Of a stretch of 22,679 nt of DNA, positions 14,508 to 21,574 are shown piece after piece. Under the pieces are notes generated by a model that was not told where the DNA came from, did not search any database, and saw nothing but the letters and a program-made list of their open reading frames with translations. Source of the stretch: JAGVVZ01 sp964372465. GTDB lineage: Archaea; Aenigmatarchaeota; Aenigmatarchaeia; CG10238-14. The stretch spans positions 1 through 22,679 of the forward strand of contig CAYJRA010000013.1 of assembly GCA_964372465.1 (NCBI GenBank), in the 5' to 3' direction. The translations under genes and the position numbers were made by a program. The first letter of the stretch is position 1, and every line of letters begins with the position of its first letter.

Positions 14508-14518
14508 TATGAGAAGAA
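14508..14518 (+). other. 11-nt tRNA intron at position 37/38 of tRNA-Arg
   Basis: CTTC (32-35) pairs with GAAG in the intron, followed by a three-base AAA bulge and the anticodon stem CTGC/GCAG. The excised bases are TATGAGAAGAA. The layout is the same half bulge-helix as in the tRNA-Ser 37/38 intron. Confidence 0.78.
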
Positions 14519-14576
14519 AGCAGAAGGTCGTGGGTTCAAATCCCATCGGGCCCATTCTATCTCAAATGTCATTATT

Positions 14577-15209
14577 TTACTTGAAGATCTCACCAGTTTC
14601 TTTTGACCAGAATAATAAATCCAATTCTGCAAACGGAATTTCAATTCTCTCAGAAAATTCTTTCATTTTTTTCTCTATTTCCAAATATTTCTTGGGTGTC
14701 AAAAAAGTAGGAGGTTCATCCAGAACTCCGAAATTAACCAAATTCCTGATTATGTGCCTGTCCAAAATTGCAAGGTCTTCACCCATCCCTATGTTTCTGA
14801 GGAAATGGCTTGCTTCCTTATAACCAAAACCTTTGATGTTTTCTATGAGCCACTCTCTTGCTTCAAAGGAATCGGAGAATGATTTCAATTTTTCTTTGAT
14901 GGAGATTTTAGAAAGCATTTCCCTCGCATTAACAATATATTTTGATTTGTTCTCGTGGAACCTGACATTGTTAAGAAAACCTTGTATCTGTCTTTCATTG
15001 CCATTAAAAAGCATGTTTGTAGATTCCAATTGTTTTATTGCTCTATCGCAGATCTTAGCCCTGCTCTGCGGAGTCAACAAGCAGAAACATAATTCAGAAA
15101 ATATTTTTTTGTCATCCTCATTTTTAATCTGTCTAAATTCCTGCAGTCTCCGCTTGATATCCGTTTTTCTATATCCGTATAATGTCTTTAACTCGCTTAT
15201 TGACATCAT
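14577..15209 (-). CDS. 8-oxoguanine DNA glycosylase/AP lyase (OGG2-type)
   Basis: The product has 210 residues and is an HhH-GPD glycosylase. FSELCFCLLTPQSRAK (37-52) and IKGFGYKEASHFLRNIGMGEDLAILDRHIIRNL (125-157) match archaeal OGG2 enzymes, with the catalytic Lys131 in the helix-hairpin-helix and Asp150. The role is removal of 8-oxoguanine and beta-elimination in base excision repair. A longer frame opens at 15257, but a TATA-like AATATTATATTTT (15228-15239) is centred 25 bases before the ATG-ATG at 15209, so the shorter start is used. No Fe-S cluster motif is present, as expected for this family. Confidence 0.88.
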   Translation of the reverse strand: MMSISELKTLYGYRKTDIKRRLQEFRQIKNEDDKKIFSELCFCLLTPQSRAKICDRAIKQLESTNMLFNGNERQIQGFLNNVRFHENKSKYIVNAREMLSKISIKEKLKSFSDSFEAREWLIENIKGFGYKEASHFLRNIGMGEDLAILDRHIIRNLVNFGVLDEPPTFLTPKKYLEIEKKMKEFSERIEIPFAELDLLFWSKETGEIFK

Positions 15210-15283
15210 AAATATACGGGCATTCAAAATATAATATTTTATGCCAAGGAAAGCCACTTAACCTTAACACCCAAATTCTAATT

Positions 15284-15442
15284 ATGTCTCTCACCACGTA
15301 TTTCCCAAATAATGTATTACTCCTAAAACTGAATAGCGTACATCTTATAGCTATTTCATTCATCCTGTTGGTCACAATCCTATTACTTGTATTGTTCTCA
15401 AGACAAAAAACCAAGAATAAAGAGGAGTTCTTTAGATTCTGA
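15284..15442 (+). CDS. 52-residue single-span membrane protein
   Basis: This short frame starts at ATG 15284 and ends at TGA 15440-15442. A polar N-terminus (MSLTTYFPNN) precedes a hydrophobic span of about 20 residues (HLIAISFILLVTILLLVLF), followed by a basic tail SRQKTKNKEEFFRF. This obeys the positive-inside pattern. Its 3' end overlaps the convergent TatD gene by 11 bases. No strong ribosome site precedes it; it may be leaderless. No family is recognised, and translation is only supported by the composition. Confidence 0.4.
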   Translation: MSLTTYFPNNVLLLKLNSVHLIAISFILLVTILLLVLFSRQKTKNKEEFFRF

Positions 15443-16184
15443 AAATTTCTTTAGCATTTTTCATTATTTGCTTATCTATGTCTTTAACGCTCATGTTTCT
15501 CAGATGGCTCATGACAGATAGCGTATGTTCAACGTTCAATGGCGTGTTTTTCTGATTGTCATAAGGAGAAAGGAATGGAGCATCTGTTTCTGTTAATAGT
15601 TTTTCTAATGGGAACTTGCTGCCGATCTTCTTTGTATTTTTTGATTTAGAAATCATTGTTGATACGGATATGTAATATCCTCTTTCAACGATTTTTTGGG
15701 CCAAAGTTAAATTGCCTGTGTATGAATGAAAAACCGCTTTTTCTATTCCCTTGTCAACGACTATATCGAAACATTCCTGTTCGGCTTTTCTTGTATGCAA
15801 TACTACAGGCAGATCAAGTTCAATGGATAAATCCAGGCATCTGATAAAAAATTTTTTCAATCTATCCTTGTGCTTGTTATCCGGAAACCAATGATTATCT
15901 AATCCTATCTCGCCTATGCCTACTATATTTTTTTCATTTGTTTTGACGGTTTCAATATATTCTTCCATATCTTTGTCAGACATCTCAACAATATCATGTG
16001 GATGCAGTCCTAAAGTAAGATAGACAAATTTTTTGTATTTATGAACCAGCCCTAATGCCTTATTGCAATCCCTGGGAAAACCACAGGTTATAATGGCATC
16101 CATCTTCTTCCTGCAGTTCTCTACAACCTTCTCCCTTATCTCATCCAAACCCGGATAAGTAAGATGACAGTGAACATCGATCAT
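15432..16184 (-). CDS. tatD: TatD-family metal-dependent deoxyribonuclease
   Basis: The product has 250 residues, normal length for TatD. Metal-binding signatures of the amidohydrolase-like barrel are all present: DVHCHL (3-8), LGLHPHD (58-64), IGEIGLD (90-96), VLHTRKAE (about 137-144), FHSYTG (about 161-166) and LTETDAPFLSPY near the end. The expected activity is 3'-5' exonuclease or AP-site processing on DNA, with divalent metals. It lies between two base-repair genes. No strong Shine-Dalgarno sequence precedes the ATG. Confidence 0.93.
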   Translation of the reverse strand: MIDVHCHLTYPGLDEIREKVVENCRKKMDAIITCGFPRDCNKALGLVHKYKKFVYLTLGLHPHDIVEMSDKDMEEYIETVKTNEKNIVGIGEIGLDNHWFPDNKHKDRLKKFFIRCLDLSIELDLPVVLHTRKAEQECFDIVVDKGIEKAVFHSYTGNLTLAQKIVERGYYISVSTMISKSKNTKKIGSKFPLEKLLTETDAPFLSPYDNQKNTPLNVEHTLSVMSHLRNMSVKDIDKQIMKNAKEIFRI

Positions 16185-16270
16185 AATTCATTCCCTATTT
16201 TCTAATTCAAACCTATTCATTCTTCAAATAGCTTAAATTTAATTAATATGAATAATATTATTATAAGTTG

Positions 16271-16645
16271 ATGCTGATGGACAAAAAACTGGCAAAATCC
16301 CATATTATCAAGAAACACTTTCATTATAGAATCTTGGCATCTTTCACGCTCTTCTCATTGTTTTTAACCATCGGAACCGTTGGGTTTCATTATATCGAAA
16401 GACTGAGCTGGCTCGACAGTTTTTATGCAGCTTCCATGGTAATAACCGCTGAAGGTGCAGAGGGTTATGTGCCGACAACATCGGGTGGGAAATTGTTTGT
16501 GAGTCTGCTGGCTATTTTCTCAGTTGGTATGTTAGTTGGTATAATGATCTTAATATTCCAACCATTGGCTAGAAAATGGTTTAAGCTGATTCTAGAAGCG
16601 GAAGAAAAAGTCGAAGAAATCAAAGAGAAAAGAAGGAAGAGATGA
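16271..16645 (+). CDS. two-TM potassium-channel-like protein with an atypical filter
   Basis: The product has 124 residues. The first span is ASFTLFSLFLTIGTVGFHYIE (23-43), then a pore-like loop WLDSFYAASMVITAEGAEGYVPTTSGGKLF, then a second span FVSLLAIFSVGMLVGIMILIF (76-96) and a charged helix EEKVEEIKEKRRKR. Spacing and flanks match Ion_trans_2 channels (SFYxxxVTxTTVGYGDxxPxTxxGKLF). The filter TVGYGD is replaced by T59-AEGAEG65, so K+ selectivity is unlikely to be conserved. The RCK domain is absent. ATG 16271 is chosen over a TTG at 16268; ATG 16277 is an alternative. Confidence 0.7.
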   Translation: MLMDKKLAKSHIIKKHFHYRILASFTLFSLFLTIGTVGFHYIERLSWLDSFYAASMVITAEGAEGYVPTTSGGKLFVSLLAIFSVGMLVGIMILIFQPLARKWFKLILEAEEKVEEIKEKRRKR

Positions 16646-16647
16646 TA

Positions 16648-17796
16648 TTAAGATTTCATATTGATCATCAAAACTATAGATATGATAAAAAGGATCAATG
16701 AAAATTGTATCGATGCTATCGGACTGATCTTTTCGAAAAAAAAACCTGCAAACACTGGTCCTATAAAACGCGCCAAACTAGAATAAGAAGCCAAATAACC
16801 CAAATATTTTCCAAACTGTTCCACGTTTTTAGTTAATATGGATCTGATTGATGGATTAAAAAGGGAAAATCCCATGCCGACAAACCCAAGGCCAAACATC
16901 AATAAAATAAACTTCACAGATACTGACGGTATCATTATTAACAGAATATATCCAACAGACATCATGGCTATCGAACAAATCGTCACAATTCTGTCTGGAA
17001 ATGTGTTGCTTAACTTTCTTATTATGAAGCCCTGGACAAAGAGAGATATTATTCCCAAATAAGCAAAAAGGAAACCATTCTCCCTCTCACCGTATCCGAA
17101 TATTTTCTGAGCAAACAGCGCAAAAATAGACATGAATCCGGTGAAGGACAGGACAATAAGAAACCCAACAACCATAATAGTTCCTATGTTTTTCACTTTC
17201 AAAACATTGAACATATGGATAAAATCATATTTTTCAGAATGAGATTTTTTCAAACTTTCTTTTAATCTGGATCCTACGAGAACGGAAGCAACAAAAGACA
17301 AGGAAGCCGCGAATAATCCAGGCAACATTATGTTTATGCTACCTAAAACACCCCCTATGACAGGGCCCAAAATGAAGCCAAGTCCCATCGCCAGTCCGAT
17401 CAAACCCATAGATTTTCTTCTTTCTTCTTTACCACTGATATCCGCTATATACGCCTCGGCTATGGAAATATTCCCCCCAGTTATCCCATCAATAACTCTT
17501 GAAAGAAATATCATGTATATGCTGTTGGCAAAGGCAAGTATCAAATATCCTATGGCTGAACCCAATTGACTAATGATTAGCAAAGGCTTCCTTCCATATT
17601 TGTCTGAGAGATGACCTAATATCGGCGCGAAGATGAATTGCATCAGGGAAAAAACTGACACCAAAGATGTGATAATTATTGCATTGGATGTGTACCTTTC
17701 TGCATAGAACGGCAGCAACGGTAGCAGTATGCCAAAGCCCAAAAGATCAATAAAAATTATTAAAAAAATTACAGAATATTTTGCATCCATTTTCAT
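16648..17796 (-). CDS. MFS transporter, DHA1/TetA-like
   Basis: The product has 382 residues and about 12 membrane spans. Motif A is present between helices 2 and 3 as G61-HLSDKYGRK70. A motif-C-like glycine/proline stretch GLGFILGPVIGGVLG is in helix 5. IDLLGFGILLPLLPFY in helix 1 is typical of the DHA1 drug:H+ antiporter group that includes TetA. The substrate is not predictable; efflux of small organic molecules by proton antiport is the family norm. It ends two bases from the convergent channel-like gene and follows eS8 after 41 bases on the same strand. Met3 is an alternative start. Confidence 0.9.
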   Translation of the reverse strand: MKMDAKYSVIFLIIFIDLLGFGILLPLLPFYAERYTSNAIIITSLVSVFSLMQFIFAPILGHLSDKYGRKPLLIISQLGSAIGYLILAFANSIYMIFLSRVIDGITGGNISIAEAYIADISGKEERRKSMGLIGLAMGLGFILGPVIGGVLGSINIMLPGLFAASLSFVASVLVGSRLKESLKKSHSEKYDFIHMFNVLKVKNIGTIMVVGFLIVLSFTGFMSIFALFAQKIFGYGERENGFLFAYLGIISLFVQGFIIRKLSNTFPDRIVTICSIAMMSVGYILLIMIPSVSVKFILLMFGLGFVGMGFSLFNPSIRSILTKNVEQFGKYLGYLASYSSLARFIGPVFAGFFFEKISPIASIQFSLILFIISIVLMINMKS

Positions 17797-17837
17797 GAAA
17801 TCAACTTAATTATTAGAAATTATTCAGAAGCTATAAC

Positions 17838-18227
17838 TTATTTCTTATCTTCTACTATTATGCCATTCAAAATTCCGTGTTGTGACGGTCTGCTAGTGAT
17901 TTTTACCAAACCAATTTCAGTTCTAACCACACTGCCCTTCGTGATTATGCCTCTTCTTGTATAGTGCTGATTATCTGCGTGCTCTATGACTGCCAAGATT
18001 TTGGTTTTTTTTGCCTTTTTTGTAGCAGGATTCGTGGCATTAACAAATTCGGAAGCAACCGATCTTGTTTTTATATGACCAGCCAACACTCTGTCTTCCT
18101 TCTTCTTGTTTTGGCCTAAAACTGTTAACATAGGAAATGATCCCTTCTCAAATCTCCTCTTTTTTCTATTTGGATGTATGACTCCGCCTGTTATTTTTTT
18201 GCCTCTGTCAATATTCCATGCTGTCAC
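17838..18227 (-). CDS. rps8e: ribosomal protein eS8
   Basis: The product has 129 residues, the size of archaeal eS8, a small-subunit protein. GGVIHPNRKKRRFEKG and TRSVASEFVNATNPATKKAKKTKILAVIEHADNQHYTRRGIITKGSVVRTEIG match the family throughout. The C-terminal VKITSRPSQHGILNGIIVEDK is the usual ending. It starts eight bases after the small HExxH gene, so the two are probably cotranscribed. Confidence 0.95.
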   Translation of the reverse strand: MTAWNIDRGKKITGGVIHPNRKKRRFEKGSFPMLTVLGQNKKKEDRVLAGHIKTRSVASEFVNATNPATKKAKKTKILAVIEHADNQHYTRRGIITKGSVVRTEIGLVKITSRPSQHGILNGIIVEDKK

Positions 18228-18235
18228 AAAAACAC

Positions 18236-18745
18236 CTACCCAATATATGTAACGTTAGATTTATCAAAGTTATCTACTAGCTCAATTTCATGATTTTCAG
18301 GCTTTCCGATATTTGATGATCCATACATGACATTAGGAATGAATTTAGAAAAGTTTTCTGACATTTGCGTGACTGTGTGATTTGGTCCAAAAATCCTCTT
18401 GGAAATCTCATTAGACATGAATCTGACTATATTTTCATCGAGAACACCTAGCGTATGCAGATATTCATGAAGCAAGATGTGAAAGACATATGATTTATAT
18501 AATTCCGGGTTCTTATCTTCAATTTGTTTCAGCGGGGTTTTGTTCATTATTATAATGTTAGATCCAACCGGATAGAATGCACCAACAAATCCATCCAAAT
18601 TTAATCCCAATTCAGTAATGCCTAACATCAGGCCGGCTCTGCTTTTTTTGATTGAAATTTTAACGGTATCTTTTACTAATTCAAATATATCTGAAAGTGA
18701 TTCAGACATTTCTAGTTTATCATGAAATATGTTTTTCTCGGACAT
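18236..18745 (-). CDS. small archaeal zincin-like metallopeptidase
   Basis: The product has 169 residues. H93-EYLHTLG100 followed by VLDE gives HExxHxxGxxDE, the extended zinc-binding signature of metzincin-like peptidases: two His ligands, the catalytic Glu94, and a distal ligand that may be D103 or E104. The N-terminal half is helical (SESLSDIFELVKDTVKISIKK) with strands before the active-site helix (GFVGAFYPVGSNIIIMNKTPL). No signal peptide or membrane span is present, so it should be cytoplasmic. A TATA-like AGTATTTAAG (18775-18784) is about 30 bases before the start. Proximity to eS8 suggests a housekeeping role, but the substrate is unknown. Confidence 0.8.
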   Translation of the reverse strand: MSEKNIFHDKLEMSESLSDIFELVKDTVKISIKKSRAGLMLGITELGLNLDGFVGAFYPVGSNIIIMNKTPLKQIEDKNPELYKSYVFHILLHEYLHTLGVLDENIVRFMSNEISKRIFGPNHTVTQMSENFSKFIPNVMYGSSNIGKPENHEIELVDNFDKSNVTYIG

Positions 18746-18869
18746 CTCAAACTTATAGAATTAGATCTGGTCTCTTAAATACTTTTCTGTGTTTATTTAA
18801 TATCTGTCATCTGATGGCAACTAAGTTGGGGGAAAGTATTTAAGTTTAATTAACACCTTCTATATGAAA

Positions 18870-18880
18870 CATATAAATAC
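18870..18880 (+). promoter_or_regulatory. TATA box of the Lsm gene
   Basis: CATATAAATAC, preceded by the purine-rich GAAA as a possible BRE, is centred about 31 bases before the ATG at 18906. It overlaps an earlier in-frame ATG (18864), which is therefore unlikely to be used. Confidence 0.6.
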
Positions 18881-18905
18881 AGGAACTAATAAAGTAAGTG
18901 TTATA

Positions 18906-19121
18906 ATGACAGACAGACCAATTGACGCATTAGATAAAGCAAAGGGAAAGAAAGTATACATTCGACTAAAGAATGGTGAAGAAATCACGGGTTTACTGAA
19001 AGCATTAGATCTTCATTTGAATCTGTGGTTAGAAGATGTCGAGATAATCGGAGAAAACAAAAAAAAGATCAACGTATTGTTGATAAGGGGAGACAACGTA
19101 TTATACGCTTCTCCGGTTTAG
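18906..19121 (+). CDS. Lsm/Sm-like archaeal RNA-binding protein (SmAP)
   Basis: The product has 71 residues. RPIDALDKAKGKKVYIRLKNGEEITGLLKALDLHLNLWLEDVEI is the Sm1 motif and INVLLIRGDNVLYASP the Sm2 motif, with the RGDNV RNA-contact residues. Archaeal Sm proteins form heptameric rings that bind U-rich RNA. The start is set at MTDRPIDALD because it is the usual N-terminus and lies correctly downstream of a TATA box. The eL37 gene follows, a pairing that is conserved in many archaea. Confidence 0.95.
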   Translation: MTDRPIDALDKAKGKKVYIRLKNGEEITGLLKALDLHLNLWLEDVEIIGENKKKINVLLIRGDNVLYASPV

Positions 19122-19219
19122 ACTAGCAAAACATTTAAATGCTTTCTTGCTGATTTCTGATAAAGCTGTTGCAATAATTTAAATAATCGCTTTTTCATAA
19201 AATTAAAGAAAGTGATAGA

Positions 19220-19408
19220 ATGGTAGGAAAGGGAACGCCGTCACAAGGCAAACGTCAGAAAAGAACGCATGTACTCTGTAGAAGATGTGGAAAAAAAAGC
19301 TATCATTACAGAAAGAAACAATGTACTGCCTGCGGTTATGGAGAAACTTCTAAGATTAAAAGATACGCTTGGCAAAGGAAAACGTTGAATGGAAAAAGAA
19401 AGAAATAA
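19220..19408 (+). CDS. rpl37e: ribosomal protein eL37
   Basis: The product has 62 residues. The start MVGKGTPSQGKRQKRTHVLCRRCGKKSYHYRKKQCTACGYG matches the family, with a zinc finger of C20, C23, C35 and C38. A basic tail KIKRYAWQRKTLNGKRKK follows. It is a large-subunit protein that contacts rRNA. AAAGTGAT lies just before the ATG as a ribosome-binding site. The 98-base gap after Lsm contains two TATA-like stretches (CATTTAAATG at about 19131 and AATTTAAATAATC at about 19175), so eL37 may have its own promoter. Confidence 0.95.
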   Translation: MVGKGTPSQGKRQKRTHVLCRRCGKKSYHYRKKQCTACGYGETSKIKRYAWQRKTLNGKRKK

Positions 19409-19446
19409 TCATTTTATTCGTATGATTCTTATTATAATATGAAAGG

Positions 19447-19983
19447 TTGTTTGTATTAAACGAAGATTTAATATTGCCTGAAAATCTGAGAAAAAAATTC
19501 AAAATAGCCTATGGCCAAATATATTCTTCTGTTGAAAATATAAGAAAAATTATTGATGGTAGGTGTGTGATCACAATAGGAGATAGAATAAGTTTCAATA
19601 TACTCAAGTGTGGATACAAACCAAAATTAATTGTTTTTGATGGAAAAGAGAAGAAAACTGATGTTCCTAACGAAATAAAATTCAAACTAGAATCTTTCAA
19701 GTCCAAAACATATAAAATTAGGAATCCACCAGGAACAGTAACAAAAGAGCTATGGGCATCTATTAGAAATTCATTGGATGATAAAGATACCGGGAAAATA
19801 ATTATTGATGGTGAGGAGGATATGGCTTTCCTCCCAGCTGTCCTGGAGGCAGAAATAGGTTCTTATATTTTATATGGGTTTTTTGATAAAGGATTTGTTT
19901 TAACGGATGTAAATAACGATATAAAGAAAAAAATGAAAGATTTGTTTAACAAATTCGAAAGGGTCGATAGCTCAGCTTGGTAG
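19447..19983 (+). CDS. GTP-dependent dephospho-CoA kinase (DUF359)
   Basis: The product has 178 residues and matches the archaeal enzyme that performs the last step of coenzyme A synthesis with GTP. Family blocks are GDRIS (45-49), LIVFDGK (61-67), the NPPGTVT segment (93-99) and IIIDGEEDMAFLPAVLEAEIGSYILYG (118-144) with the catalytic acidic cluster. The only start between the upstream in-frame stop and the conserved region is TTG 19447, immediately preceded by GAAAGG. The last seven codons and the stop lie inside the tRNA-Lys gene, a 23-base overlap. Confidence 0.9.
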   Translation: MFVLNEDLILPENLRKKFKIAYGQIYSSVENIRKIIDGRCVITIGDRISFNILKCGYKPKLIVFDGKEKKTDVPNEIKFKLESFKSKTYKIRNPPGTVTKELWASIRNSLDDKDTGKIIIDGEEDMAFLPAVLEAEIGSYILYGFFDKGFVLTDVNNDIKKKMKDLFNKFERVDSSAW

Positions 19984-20034
19984 AGCAGCGGACTTTTAAT
20001 CCGTTGGTCGCGAGTTCAAATCTTGCTCGGCCCA
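19961..20034 (+). tRNA. tRNA-Lys(UUU)
   Basis: The acceptor stem is GGGTCGA/TCGGCCC, the D-arm GCTC-AGCTTGGTA-GAGC, the anticodon arm GCGGA-CTTTTAA-TCCGT (anticodon TTT), the variable loop TGGTC and the T-arm GCGAG-TTCAAAT-CTTGC, with discriminator A. No intron is present and CCA is not encoded. The 5' end overlaps the dephospho-CoA kinase gene. Confidence 0.96.
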
Positions 20035-20055
20035 TTCATAGTAAAAAGTGTCAGA

Positions 20056-20739
20056 ATGGATAAAAAAGTTTTTTTTCAAATAATGGTATTATTTACAATA
20101 TTTTTATTTGCCATTGCGTCTCTTTGGCATATCAGCGTAACTAGCAATATGCAAATATGGAATATTCCTGAAGTAGACGGCGTTTTAAAAATAAGCACGA
20201 AAAGAGCCAATTTAATATCTATTTATTCACTTGTCATAAGTCTGATGCTGTATAACATATTCGGCATTTATTTGATTCTATCCAAACGTTGCAACTTCCG
20301 TCATATGGGAGTTGATGTTATTATTGAAATGGATAAAAAGATTTTGTTAATAAGAAGAAAGAACCGACCGTTCAAAAATATGTTAGCTTTGCCTGGCGGA
20401 AAGATTGAACCCAATGAAACAATAGAAGACGCTGCTATCAGGGAAGCAAAAGAAGAAACAAACATAGATGTAAGATTGAAAAGTGTCCTAGGAATTTATT
20501 CCAATGCAAGTAGAGATCCTAGAAAAATAATCACTACCGTATTTATCGGAGAACCAAAAAATAAAAATTTCAAGGCCGGCAGCGATGCTCTGGAAATAGG
20601 TTGGTACAACATGAACAAAAAAAATCTAAATTTAGCCTTTGATCATAATAAAATAATTTCTGATTATTTGATTTGGAAAAAAAATAAAAAGATTTTTTTG
20701 TCATTAAGTAGATCTTATGCTACTAAAAATATACAATAA
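20056..20739 (+). CDS. membrane-anchored Nudix hydrolase
   Basis: The product has 227 residues from ATG 20056; an earlier TTG in frame lies inside the tRNA and is rejected. Two N-terminal spans (VFFQIMVLFTIFLFAIASLW and LISIYSLVISLMLYNIFGIYLIL) flank a short loop of about 25 residues. The soluble part holds the Nudix box GGKIEPNETIEDAAIREAKEETNIDV (114-139), matching Gx5Ex7REUxEExxU. The hydrolysed nucleoside diphosphate derivative is not predictable; ADP-ribose or a damaged nucleotide is possible. The catalytic domain probably faces the cytoplasm. Its last 23 bases overlap the EndoIII-like gene, so the two are cotranscribed. Confidence 0.85.
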   Translation: MDKKVFFQIMVLFTIFLFAIASLWHISVTSNMQIWNIPEVDGVLKISTKRANLISIYSLVISLMLYNIFGIYLILSKRCNFRHMGVDVIIEMDKKILLIRRKNRPFKNMLALPGGKIEPNETIEDAAIREAKEETNIDVRLKSVLGIYSNASRDPRKIITTVFIGEPKNKNFKAGSDALEIGWYNMNKKNLNLAFDHNKIISDYLIWKKNKKIFLSLSRSYATKNIQ

Positions 20740-21388
20740 ATTGCTTGATCATTTTAAACCACAAAATTGGTGGCCGACTAGTTGTAAAAATAAAAAGTTT
20801 GAAATAATTGTTGGAGCAATATTAACTCAGCAAACTTCCTGGAGAAATGTAGAGAAGGCAATCAAAAATTTAGAAAGGGAAAAGAAACTGGATGAGAACT
20901 CACTCCATAATACCAATTTAAACGATATTGAAAGACTGATTAGACCAAGCGGTTTTTACAGGATAAAGGCAGGTAGATTAAAAAACTTTCTGGGTTTTTT
21001 ATTCAAAAAATATAATGGTATTTTAGAAAGACTATTCTGTTTGGAAAGAAATGACTTGAGAAAAGAACTATTATCAATAAACGGTATTGGGAAGGAAACA
21101 GCCGACTGCATTGTATTATATGCTGCGGAAAAACCAATTTTTGTTATAGATGCTTATACTCATAGAATTTTTAATAGAATAGGATTAATTAATTGGGTAG
21201 ATTATGAAAAAACAAGAAATTTCTTTGAAAGTAAATTAAGAAGAAATGTTAAATTGTTCAAAGAATTTCATGCTTTAATAGTTCAACTTGGTAAAAATAT
21301 TTGTAAGCCGAAACCAAAATGTGATATATGCCCATTGAATAAAATGTGTGATTATGCGATTAGTATTAATAACAGATCTAAAGGATAA
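20717..21388 (+). CDS. EndoIII-like HhH-GPD DNA glycosylase with a [4Fe-4S] cluster
   Basis: The product has 223 residues. FKPQNWWPT and FEIIVGAILTQQTSWRNVEKAI (28-49) are typical of the MagIII-like branch. The helix-hairpin-helix is LLSINGIGKETADCIVLYAA (118-137), and the catalytic aspartate is D145 in VIDAYTHRI. Where Nth has RK with the catalytic lysine, this protein has KE, so it is probably a monofunctional glycosylase without lyase activity. Four cysteines (C196, C202, C205, C211) bind the Fe-S cluster. The lesion is uncertain: alkylated or mismatched bases are both possible. Overlap with the Nudix gene suggests joint damage control. Confidence 0.87.
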   Translation: MLLKIYNKLLDHFKPQNWWPTSCKNKKFEIIVGAILTQQTSWRNVEKAIKNLEREKKLDENSLHNTNLNDIERLIRPSGFYRIKAGRLKNFLGFLFKKYNGILERLFCLERNDLRKELLSINGIGKETADCIVLYAAEKPIFVIDAYTHRIFNRIGLINWVDYEKTRNFFESKLRRNVKLFKEFHALIVQLGKNICKPKPKCDICPLNKMCDYAISINNRSKG

Positions 21389-21397
21389 TATAAAAAA
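21386..21397 (+). promoter_or_regulatory. TATA-like element for tRNA-Lys(CUU)
   Basis: TAATATAAAAAA is centred about 30 bases before the tRNA 5' end and overlaps the stop codon of the glycosylase gene. Confidence 0.5.
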
Positions 21398-21420
21398 GTA
21401 ATACAAACACAACCGTTGGA

Positions 21421-21494
21421 GGGCTCGTAGCTCAGCTAGGAAGAGCAGCTGACTCTTAATCAGTTGGTCGAGAGTTCAAATCTCTCCGAGCCCA
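21421..21494 (+). tRNA. tRNA-Lys(CUU)
   Basis: The acceptor stem is GGGCTCG/CGAGCCC, the D-arm GCTC-AGCTAGGAA-GAGC, the anticodon arm GCTGA-CTCTTAA-TCAGT (anticodon CTT), the variable loop TGGTC and the T-arm GAGAG-TTCAAAT-CTCTC, with discriminator A. All stems are fully paired apart from G-T at the anticodon-stem base. No intron is present and CCA is not encoded. It is the second lysine isoacceptor within 1.5 kb. Confidence 0.97.
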
Positions 21495-21574
21495 TAAATT
21501 AAGTGTAATAGGTGGGTGAAAAACGGAAGATCCCAATAATTGTATTTAAATTTTATTTTCTACTATTCTTAATT

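Larger units (their letters stand above)
14455..14554 (+). tRNA. tRNA-Arg(UCU) with two introns
   Basis: The acceptor stem GGGTCCG/CGGGCCC (one T-G pair) ends with discriminator A. The D-stem is GCTC/GAGC and the T-arm GTGGG-TTCAAAT-CCCAT. The D-loop is 14 bases too long and the anticodon loop 11 bases too long. Removing 14477-14490 and 14508-14518 gives D-loop AGCTTGGACA and an anticodon arm GCTGC-CTTCTAA-GCAGA with anticodon TCT. The lowest anticodon-stem pair is G-A where both Lys tRNAs here have G-T. The mature length is 75 nt; CCA is not encoded. Confidence 0.88.

Noticed and set aside
14414..14644. A minus-strand frame reading through the tRNA-Arg gene.
   Set aside because: It is antisense to a well-supported tRNA and has no homology or start signal; such frames often arise opposite tRNAs.
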